Origin: Candidatus Borrarchaeum yapensis
GTDB lineage: Archaea > Asgardarchaeota > Sifarchaeia > Borrarchaeales > Borrarchaeaceae
DNA length: 38,576 bases
Assembly (NCBI GenBank): GCA_016840515.1
Contig: JAEOSF010000035.1
Span: 1 to 38,576 of the forward strand
Direction of reading: 5' to 3'
Translations under genes and position numbers: made by a program
The notes under the pieces: generated by a model
Seen by the model: the letters and a program-made list of their open reading frames with translations, nothing else
The model's database searches: none
What the model was told of the DNA's origin: nothing
In this document: in pieces, positions 32,267 to 38,576 of the stretch
Numbering within the stretch: position 1 is the first letter of the stretch
How the letters are laid out: each line of letters begins with the position of its first letter

Positions 32267-34699
32267 TCAAGTAGGATCAGCTTCGATTATTTTAGCCGCG
32301 CTTTCTTTTTCTTGGCAATATCTTACAAGTTCCTGCGCATCAAACTCTGCATCTTTATACGTTAATAACTCCACCACATCGCGTTCTAGTATAGGGTTAC
32401 CAAATAGGTGCAACTTTTGCAAATTTTCGAGATGTTCCAATCCCTTGAGCTCTTCTATCTGATTACGATCGAGATATAACGTTCTGAGATTCGTGAGTTT
32501 CCCCAATCCCTCGATTTCTTTTATTTGGTTGCCACTAAGGGATAAACTTTGAAGATTAGTGAGTGTATCCAAGCCTTTAATCTCTTCAATCAAGTTATGA
32601 TCAAGATATAATGTTTCAAGGTTGAAGAGGTGCTCTAATCCTTCAATCTCTGTTATTTGATTCTGACTAAGATTTAGATTTTTAATATGATCTAGTTGTT
32701 CCAAACCCTCGATCTCATCGATACTACTGAGACCTATGCCGTGAAGGTCTAGCTTACTATATATGACATAATATTTTTCCTCTTTAACCTTTACAAATTC
32801 TAACTTGCCCTCTTTTTTATCTTGACAGTACTTTACGATATCTTGAGCATTTTTATCTAATATAGGTCTCTCGCCAAATTTTATCGGATTGAGATAAAGG
32901 TTTAGATGTTTTAGATTAATGAAATGCTCCAATTCTTTAACCTCTTCTATCCGATTATTATAAAGAAATAATACTTTCAAATTCGTTAAAGGCTCCAGCC
33001 CTTTGATCTCTCCTATTTGATTATTCCTGAGATCTAGCGTCTTTAGGTTAATGAGCGTTTCCAAACCCTTAATCTCTTTTATTTTATTACGGCTGAGATC
33101 TAGTACTTCTAACTCAGTAAGGAACTCCAAACCCTTGATTTCATCTATCTGATTAGACCATAAGGCCAGTCTTTTGAGGGTTTTGAGGGTTGCCAATCCT
33201 CTAATTTCTTTAATTTGATTACCACCAAGACCCAAGTTTTGGAGATTAGTAAGTTGTTCTAACCCTATGATTTCATTGATATCACTAATTCCTTTAGCAT
33301 GAAGATCAAGTGTACTATGCTTGACATAGTGCTTTTCCCCTCTAACTGTCACAAATGCTTCTGCTGCTTCAATTTGACCTGTTTTTACTTGACAATATTC
33401 CACAATCTCCCATGGGGACCTCCCAAAAGCGTATACACGTTCAGCATTTCCTATTGGATTGCCTCCAAGTTCCACTATTTCTAGATTGGAGAGATTTTCT
33501 AACCCCCTAATTTCTTCTATCTGATTACTACTTAGATCAAGTATTTCGAGGTTAGCAATTAACTCCAATCCTTTAATCTCTTTTATTTGATTTTTCCCTA
33601 AATATAATGCTTGAAGGTTAGAGAGATGCTCCAGTCCTTTAATCTCTTCTATCTGATTATTACTAAGATCTAATATTTGTAGGCAAGTTAGGTCATCCAA
33701 TCGTTTTATTTCCTTAATTTGATTTCCATTAAGATATACTTCTTGGAGTTGCGAGAGATGCCCCAGTCCTTTAATCTCTTCTATCTTATTCTTACGAAGG
33801 ACTAATTTCTGCAAATTAGTGAGATCTTCCAATCCTGTGATCAATTCTACCTGATTACTACTGAGATCAAGTATTTCTAGATGAGTGAGTGCTTCTAATC
33901 CTCTAAGTCCTTTTATATCATTACGGCTAAGATCTAGTACCTTTAGGTCAGTGAGAGTCTTCAAACCCCTGATTTCGGCAATATCAGCCAACCCTATCTT
34001 ACTAAGATTTAAGATGCCATAAATGACAGAATATTTTCTTCCTTTAACTGTTACAAATGGCAGATCTATTTTGTCACATTTTTTATCTTGGCAGTATCTT
34101 ACGATTTCCTGCGCACTCCTCTTTAGTAAAGGTAGTTCATCGTTTCTTATCGGATTACCATCAAGGTCTATTTCCTGGATATTTTCGAGATGCTCCAATC
34201 CCTTGATCTCTTTTATCAGGTTACGACTAAGATCCAGTACTTTTAAGTTAACAAGAGACTCCATTCCTTCAATCGCATCTATTTTATTTGCCCAAAGTGA
34301 GAGTCTTTGAAGATTTCTAAGATGCTCCAATCCTTTAATCTCTCTTATCTGATTACAACAAAGGTATAGCATTCGTAGACGCTTAAGAAATTCCAATCCC
34401 TTGATCTCTTTTATTTTATTATAATTAAGCCACAGCAGTTTTAGTTGAGAGAGTGTCTTCAATCCATTAATCTCTCTTATCTGATTACTACCAAGATACA
34501 ATTCTTGGAGATTCGTAAGGTGTTCCAATCCTTTGATCTCTTTAATCTGATTCTGGCTAAGATCTAGTTTTTTGAGGTTAATGAGGTGTTTTAATCCCTT
34601 GATCTTGGTGAGATCAACAATTTCTTTATCGCGAAGGTCAAGTTCGCCTTTTTTTACAAAATATTTTTTTCCGCTAAAAGTTACAAAATTATTTGTCAT
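32267..34699 (-). CDS. SDS22-like leucine-rich-repeat protein made of four homologous modules
   Basis: An 810-residue, apparently cytoplasmic protein (no signal peptide or TM). It consists of about 30 LRRs of the 22-residue SDS22-like class (consensus LTNLQxLDLSxNQIxEIKGLEH). They fall into four modules, each opening with a cap-like strand pair (FVTxxGxKYxV..., near residues 5, 213, 450 and 631) and each closing with NPI...AQEIVRYCQxKK (near 200, 430, 620 and 795). Such proteins act as protein-protein interaction scaffolds; the eukaryotic namesake regulates protein phosphatase 1. GGTGAT lies before the ATG. The modular duplication is clear from sequence; the partner is unknown. Confidence 0.92.
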   Translation of the reverse strand: MTNNFVTFSGKKYFVKKGELDLRDKEIVDLTKIKGLKHLINLKKLDLSQNQIKEIKGLEHLTNLQELYLGSNQIREINGLKTLSQLKLLWLNYNKIKEIKGLEFLKRLRMLYLCCNQIREIKGLEHLRNLQRLSLWANKIDAIEGMESLVNLKVLDLSRNLIKEIKGLEHLENIQEIDLDGNPIRNDELPLLKRSAQEIVRYCQDKKCDKIDLPFVTVKGRKYSVIYGILNLSKIGLADIAEIRGLKTLTDLKVLDLSRNDIKGLRGLEALTHLEILDLSSNQVELITGLEDLTNLQKLVLRKNKIEEIKGLGHLSQLQEVYLNGNQIKEIKRLDDLTCLQILDLSNNQIEEIKGLEHLSNLQALYLGKNQIKEIKGLELIANLEILDLSSNQIEEIRGLENLSNLEIVELGGNPIGNAERVYAFGRSPWEIVEYCQVKTGQIEAAEAFVTVRGEKHYVKHSTLDLHAKGISDINEIIGLEQLTNLQNLGLGGNQIKEIRGLATLKTLKRLALWSNQIDEIKGLEFLTELEVLDLSRNKIKEIKGLETLINLKTLDLRNNQIGEIKGLEPLTNLKVLFLYNNRIEEVKELEHFINLKHLNLYLNPIKFGERPILDKNAQDIVKYCQDKKEGKLEFVKVKEEKYYVIYSKLDLHGIGLSSIDEIEGLEQLDHIKNLNLSQNQITEIEGLEHLFNLETLYLDHNLIEEIKGLDTLTNLQSLSLSGNQIKEIEGLGKLTNLRTLYLDRNQIEELKGLEHLENLQKLHLFGNPILERDVVELLTYKDAEFDAQELVRYCQEKESAAKIIEADPT

Positions 34700-34837
34700 A
34701 TGTCCGTCATCACCATTTTTTCATTAGAGTTAACAATTAATAATTTTCTTCTGCAATTCCTTTTTTATTCTCGCTTCCTATCGAACGCATTCTTTACCCG
34801 AGTCACTTGAAAGAATGTCACGTGCGGACGCCCGACC
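34700..34837. other. Intergenic gap between the CoA-transferase B stop and the LRR start
   Basis: 138 bp. It should carry the LRR gene promoter and the end of the CoA-transferase transcript. A GC-rich patch near 34815-34835 (GTCACGTGCGGACGCCC) stands out from its surroundings; no feature is assigned. Confidence 0.3.
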
Positions 34838-35623
34838 TTATTTCTCTACCTTTCTCTTTAGGAATAGCCCCTCCGGGTCTATTTCTTTTATTATCTTCAC
34901 ATCTTCTGGCGTGGGCATAGCCATTTGTTTGACGCCATCTCTTGGTATAAGAGGCTCAAAATCTAGTTTAGCCAGTACATCATCCACTTTGTAACCAGGA
35001 GCTACCTCTAACAGTATCATCTTCTTGGTAGTCTCGTCAAAACCGAATAAGGCCATGTGTGTCACAACTCTCCATGGTCCCTTTCCAAGGACTCCTGCAC
35101 GTTTTCTATAATCTGTTGAACCATCTCCATAACCTATATTGGTCACGAAATGTATTTTCTTACTGAATCTCCTTTTCTCTAGGGGCATGATGATTATTGT
35201 TCTCTCACAGTTAGCTGCCATAGCCCCCGCACCGCCGCTTCCCGGAAATCGCACTTTTGGATGAAAGTAATCATCGCCTACCATGGTAGCGTTCACATTA
35301 CCGTACTGATCTATTTCGGCTCCTCCTATGAAGCCGTAGTCAATGAAACCTCTTTGAGTAAGCTCAAAAGCCATACATAACCCCTTCATTACACAAGATT
35401 TAATACCAGCCTTGGTATCTCCCACCGAAATTGGAAGACCAAGCTCCATTATGGGTCCAAGGGGACCGGATTCGAATAGAAGTATTATATTAGGGGCGTG
35501 AGTCTTCTGAGCATGAAGAGCAGCAATCATCGGAAGACCTGTTCCGATAAAAACCGTTGTTTCGTCCTTAAGAAGTTTGGAGCTCGTAAAAACAATCATC
35601 TCATATGGATTATAGTCTACCAT
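34838..35623 (-). CDS. Class I CoA-transferase-like subunit B (GctB/IpdB type)
   Basis: The 261-residue beta subunit of a heteromeric family I CoA-transferase or its hydrolase relatives (glutaconate CoA-transferase GctAB; IpdAB). The motif LLFESGPLGP contains a Glu in the position of the family I catalytic ESG/ENG glutamate, followed by GGAEIDQYGNVNATMVGDDYFHPKVRFPGSGGAGAMAANC. GGTGAT lies five bases before the ATG. It begins 11 bp after subunit A. Substrate is unknown; the adjacent HdrA-like protein suggests ties to acyl-CoA or redox metabolism. Confidence 0.85.
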   Translation of the reverse strand: MVDYNPYEMIVFTSSKLLKDETTVFIGTGLPMIAALHAQKTHAPNIILLFESGPLGPIMELGLPISVGDTKAGIKSCVMKGLCMAFELTQRGFIDYGFIGGAEIDQYGNVNATMVGDDYFHPKVRFPGSGGAGAMAANCERTIIIMPLEKRRFSKKIHFVTNIGYGDGSTDYRKRAGVLGKGPWRVVTHMALFGFDETTKKMILLEVAPGYKVDDVLAKLDFEPLIPRDGVKQMAMPTPEDVKIIKEIDPEGLFLKRKVEK

Positions 35624-35634
35624 CTCACATCACC

Positions 35635-36741
35635 TTAAACTATTATAGGTTGATGCCCGTCTAACTCTACAAGCGACTTTAGTCTCTTATAGGGCATTTT
35701 GCCTATGAAATCATCAAACGTTTCACATTCGAAGATATATTTATTGAAATACTCCTCCAACGAATCCGTCTTTCCTGTCTTCCTGAACTCATTTCCCGCT
35801 TTTATCCACTCCTTTAAATGCTCCATATCATACCAGTAGAAGCCCCAACAAACTACTGGATAGGCTCCCCATGGCTGTCCGACTATTGAATCTACTGCAA
35901 ACCAAGGTATTTCTGTTAGAGTCGGATGCCTTCTGATACTCTCATTAGATATTATTCTCTCGCAGGTTATAAGATTAGAATTGGCAGCCAAAGCTATCTC
36001 AATACAAGTGCATTGTGGACCAAATATTCTACAATTTCCATAGATATCTGCCAGTTGGACGTGTAAGATCCCAACGTCGGGGTTACAAGCTGGCAAAAGA
36101 TAGACGTTATCACCTGTAAAGGGACATCTAATAGGTGTTCCTTGGTTTACATATTGCATAGAGCTCCCTCCATGATCTCTCACAGGAATGAAAGATAGGC
36201 CCATAGCAGCAGCCTTGAACCTAGCAGACATACCATAATTTGTGTAATCGCTGATTTCCATCATACCCTTCTCAATGGCGTATCTAAAACATGCAGCTAG
36301 GCCAAGCAATTCGTGACCAGCCCATGCCTGCTCTATACGCTTGATCCTTATACGATTCTCATCAACCAACATAGCACCTATCATTACGTCCTGGACATAA
36401 CCGCAGGATTGATAAGATAGTGTTATTTCTTTGATGCCTCCTTGTCTTATCATCTCGTGAGCTATGGCTGCCGGCAGTCTCGTATTCACGAAGCCTCCGA
36501 TACCTATATTTAAGCCTCGTTTGTTGCGCTTATTAGGGCGCACTATAAAGTTACTCACAGCATCCTTAAGCGACAACTTCTTGTCAATTAAAGCCTTAGG
36601 CTTCGAGTTTCTGACCCTTCTTGATTCCTCAGGCGTTGGCCCCCACCATTCAAAGTTTTTTGGTGGTTTTCTGTTTGCCCATTTCGTCATCAGTTGAGGG
36701 ACTTCAGGTAAAGTGGCTCCTAAATCAAGTTCTTTAGGCAT
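35635..36741 (-). CDS. Class I CoA-transferase-like subunit A (GctA/IpdA type)
   Basis: About 368 residues. The motif KRGLNIGIGGFVNTRLPAAIAHEMIRQGGIKEITLSYQSCGYVQDVMIGAMLV matches the glycine-rich N-terminal CoA-transferase region, with GHELLGLAACFRYAIEKG and QLADIYGNCRIFGPQCT further on. I prefer ATG 36741 (MPKELDLG), since GGTGAGG lies nine bases before it; ATG 36759 and TTG 36768 are alternatives. It precedes subunit B with an 11-bp gap. A short mobile element now separates it from the upstream operon genes. Confidence 0.85.
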   Translation of the reverse strand: MPKELDLGATLPEVPQLMTKWANRKPPKNFEWWGPTPEESRRVRNSKPKALIDKKLSLKDAVSNFIVRPNKRNKRGLNIGIGGFVNTRLPAAIAHEMIRQGGIKEITLSYQSCGYVQDVMIGAMLVDENRIRIKRIEQAWAGHELLGLAACFRYAIEKGMMEISDYTNYGMSARFKAAAMGLSFIPVRDHGGSSMQYVNQGTPIRCPFTGDNVYLLPACNPDVGILHVQLADIYGNCRIFGPQCTCIEIALAANSNLITCERIISNESIRRHPTLTEIPWFAVDSIVGQPWGAYPVVCWGFYWYDMEHLKEWIKAGNEFRKTGKTDSLEEYFNKYIFECETFDDFIGKMPYKRLKSLVELDGHQPIIV

Positions 36742-36764
36742 TTTTTCAATCCTCACCATTATAA

Positions 36765-37297
36765 TCAAACTTTTCGGAAACCATCAATCCAAGTAAGGTT
36801 TTTCCAACCAGCCCTATATTTACGAGTAGCTAAGCAAGAAAGCACCACCGCTTCAGCGTGGTGATGAATTGCGGTGGTGAGTGTTCATTTTCATCACTTA
36901 CATCGAGAGGTCTCCCTAAGAGTTATATAGGTGGTATGACGAAGATATCAATGGCTATTGGAGGAATAATACGCACACTTGCAGATAAGGTGCATACTCC
37001 GATGGCCTCACCATCGTTAGCCGTACCTACGGAGCGTATGGATGTTAAGCCTGTGGAGATAAGACCTCCGTAACCCGTCAAGGGGATCGAGTCTGTCGTA
37101 GAAGCAGGAAGCCTCGAGGCTTTAGCACGAGGTAGCTCACATAAATAGTAACGCACTACAGGCATTCTTCTTACTCGCTCCTCCTTCTTTTTTAACTTTA
37201 CAATAGCGCTTTTCATTATTCTAAAACCGTAATTGTTCAAATTCATCCCCTCTTTTTTACTTTTGATTCTAGAGAGAAACCTAAGACTTATCTCCAC
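36765..37297 (-). pseudogene. Small operon gene interrupted by the 317-bp mobile element
   Basis: Removing the element at 36824-37140 restores one open frame. It runs from GTG 37297 (GGAAGG four bases upstream, overlapping the previous gene's end by ten bases) through the junction to TGA at 36765-36767, about 71 residues, ending 23 bases before the CoA-transferase A start. The product is basic (MKSAIVKLKKKEERVRRMPV then, across the junction, LCKYRAGWKNLTWIDGF). With the element in place the frame continues into it to about 36923. The family is unknown. The operon-like spacing at both ends supports a real gene, though the restored frame is short enough that chance cannot be excluded. Confidence 0.45.
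36824..37140 (+). mobile_element. 317-bp non-autonomous IS605/tnpB-family element (internal deletion derivative)
   Basis: The left end follows TTAC (36820-36823) and reads GAGTAGCTAAGCAAGAAAGC, hairpin, GATGAATTGCGGT, closely matching 9188 onward, including GGTCTCCCTAA about 80 bases in. The right 130 bp match the 3' end of the tnpB element at 29430-29562 (GTACCTACGGAGCG, GCCTGTGGAGA, GACCTCCGTAAC, GTCGTAGAAGCAGGAAGCC, CTTTAGC, GTAGCTCAC). The right hairpin is CCTCG/CGAGG. All of tnpB except its tail and omega-RNA region is lost. Confidence 0.75.
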
Positions 37298-37503
37298 GAT
37301 TCCTTCCAGCGTTCAATTTTTTTTAGACCCCTTTCTATTAGATAACTAAGCCAAGAGCATTCGTCCATTTGGCATCCTTCTAATGTGTCACGTTTTGCAC
37401 ACATAGCCGCTTCATAGACTGTGGTTGCAAGTCTAACAAGTTTCTCGGATGGTTTTTTTGACATCTTTAATTTTCCTTTTCCAAAAAAACCCCAATAACC
37501 CAT
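37288..37503 (-). CDS. Small cysteine-containing protein downstream of the HdrA-like gene
   Basis: 71 residues if started at ATG 37503, just two bases after the HdrA-like stop; ATG 37464 (MSKKPSEKLVRL) would give 58. The core is helical with three cysteines in AMCAKRDTLEGCQMDECSW, which could bind metal. I do not recognise a family. Its position between the HdrA-like gene and the interrupted small gene suggests an operon of five or more genes ending with the CoA-transferase pair. Confidence 0.6.
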   Translation of the reverse strand: MGYWGFFGKGKLKMSKKPSEKLVRLATTVYEAAMCAKRDTLEGCQMDECSWLSYLIERGLKKIERWKESWR

Positions 37504-37505
37504 AA

Positions 37506-38576
37506 TTATACAACGCTCTCCTTTTTTTCTTTTGTAAAAGAGGTGACGTGTATTGCGGCTCTTTCTTTTTCTGCTATTATAGCTTTTTTGCGTACAAAAT
37601 TAATAGCTTTTATTGCGGCTCCTTCTGCTTCGGAAACTGTAGTTTGTATATCTTTTGGTCCAGTAGACATCCCTGCTGCGAAAATTCCTTCTCGCTGTGT
37701 TGCAAGCGGATCCAATTTCGGATGGCTCTCTAAAATGAATTTATACTGGTTTAATGGAACCTTTAATTTCTGTGCCAGCTCCTCCGTGCCTTCGCTTGGT
37801 AAGACTGGTGGACACAAAACCGCAAGATCTACTTCATTTTCGACTATGCAGTTAATATGCAAATCTTCTGCTCGAACTAGGAGTTTATCGCCATTTAGTG
37901 TCGGCATAATTTCAGAAACTCTGCCTTTGATGAAATGCACCCCTAATTCCTGTGCATGGTGATAAAAATCTTCATATCTAGTCCCTGGTGCTCGAATATC
38001 AATGTAATAAATCCAAACTTCAACGCCGAACTTTCTGAGAAGTATAGCATGTTTCAGAGCATAAAGACAACACACAGTGGAACAATACGGAACACCTTCA
38101 TCCTTATTTGCTCCCGCTTCGGCATTCCTCGATCCACAACAGAGCACATAAGCGACGTTCTTCACATCCCTTCCGTCACTTGGACGAATAATTCGGCTGT
38201 CTGTGGGTCCTGTAATATCCATCATTCGTTCCATTTGTAGTGACGTAAGGACATTTGGATGTTTTCCATAGAGATATCTACCTAAAATACTCGGATCATA
38301 AAGATCAAAACCCGTTGCTAAGATTATTGCAGCAATATTTAATTCGATAATTTTTTCTTCGTCATCTCTAATTATTGCATTTGCTGGACATACCGTTTCA
38401 CAGAGCCCACAATCGGTACATGCGTTTGCGTCGATAACCGCAACATTGGGAACTGCCTGTAAAAACGGTCGGTATATTGCTTTTCTTGTCCCTAGTCCTT
38501 GGTTAAATTCACTAGGCACTTCAATAGGACATACGTTAAAGCACTCTCCGCAGCCAATACATTTTTGAATATCAAC
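37506..38576 (-). CDS. HdrA-like iron-sulfur flavoprotein (5' truncated by the window edge)
   Basis: The frame is open from the right window edge; the internal GTG at 38519 is not the start. Two ferredoxin-type [4Fe-4S] motifs come first: CIGCGECFNVCP (38520-38561 region) and CTDCGLCETVCP. They are followed by the HdrA/QmoA-type flavin domain: AAIILATGFD, the paired-cysteine segment VLCCGSRNA ... YCSTVCCLYALKHA, and the closing EGIFAAGMSTGPKDIQTTVSEAEGAA. HdrA proteins mediate electron bifurcation or confurcation with heterodisulfide reductase or related complexes. This one ends soon after the FAD motif, without the extra C-terminal ferredoxin domain of methanogen HdrA. Confidence 0.92.
   Translation of the reverse strand, partial: VDIQKCIGCGECFNVCPIEVPSEFNQGLGTRKAIYRPFLQAVPNVAVIDANACTDCGLCETVCPANAIIRDDEEKIIELNIAAIILATGFDLYDPSILGRYLYGKHPNVLTSLQMERMMDITGPTDSRIIRPSDGRDVKNVAYVLCCGSRNAEAGANKDEGVPYCSTVCCLYALKHAILLRKFGVEVWIYYIDIRAPGTRYEDFYHHAQELGVHFIKGRVSEIMPTLNGDKLLVRAEDLHINCIVENEVDLAVLCPPVLPSEGTEELAQKLKVPLNQYKFILESHPKLDPLATQREGIFAAGMSTGPKDIQTTVSEAEGAAIKAINFVRKKAIIAEKERAAIHVTSFTKEKKESVV

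Noticed and set aside
36923..37297. A 124-residue minus-strand frame
   Set aside because: Its second half runs through the mobile element. It is better explained as a small gene interrupted by the insertion.

Overview
The window looks like one contig from an Asgard-type archaeon, AT-rich apart from its left edge and one transposon. Three things point to archaea: TATA-like promoter boxes, a recurring GGTGA Shine-Dalgarno placed 5-9 bases before many starts (matching the archaeal 16S 3' end), and archaeal gene families (HdrA-like protein, DUF89, a 262-residue-class LplA). Asgard is suggested by a Rab/Ras-type small GTPase next to very large membrane proteins whose cytoplasmic ends look like longin/roadblock domains, plus an SDS22-like leucine-rich-repeat protein. 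The lineage is inferred from gene content; no rRNA or tRNA gene was seen.

Layout. 1-530: the end of a foreign-looking, GC-richer gene. 640-5230: an MMPL/RND exporter and a membrane-anchored partner. 5400-6080: a small two-helix membrane protein, a probably frameshifted small gene, and a promoter with paired direct repeats. 6350-8300: a zinc alcohol dehydrogenase convergent with a DUF89 phosphatase. 8370-12850: a 2-oxoacid dehydrogenase operon (E1 alpha, E1 beta, E2) and the lipoate ligase that would modify E2, split by a 444-bp mobile element sitting exactly on the E2 stop codon. 13040-14820: a complete IS605-type element (tnpA + tnpB). 14880-18210: a YgiT-like zinc finger, a membrane-bound winged-helix regulator and two paralogous secreted, membrane-anchored proteins. 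18950-27380: an unknown protein, the small GTPase, and two 1,100-residue paralogous ectodomain/TM/cytoplasmic-domain proteins. 27840-29560: IS debris and a tnpB-only element directly upstream of trxB. 29590-31140: a thioredoxin reductase / zinc ribbon / thioredoxin-like operon. 31270-34700: a TauE-type exporter and an 810-residue LRR protein made of four homologous modules. 34840-38576: class I CoA-transferase-like subunits, small genes and an HdrA-like iron-sulfur flavoprotein, again split by a short mobile element.

How it fits together. Three elements (9188-9631, 28115-29562, 36824-37140) share left-end and right-end structures and all begin directly after TTAC. Removing each on paper gives a sensible pre-insertion sequence: the E2 stop codon, the trxB promoter-to-gene distance, and an intact small operon gene. 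Two of them have lost nearly all of tnpB but keep its 3' end and right-end hairpin, where omega (guide) RNAs are normally encoded. The second system worth attention is the GTPase module. The GTPase lies 58 bp downstream of a transmembrane protein whose cytoplasmic part resembles GTPase-associated longin/roadblock folds, and a second paralogue lies upstream. Both large genes carry the same 22-bp motif about 190-240 bp before their starts.
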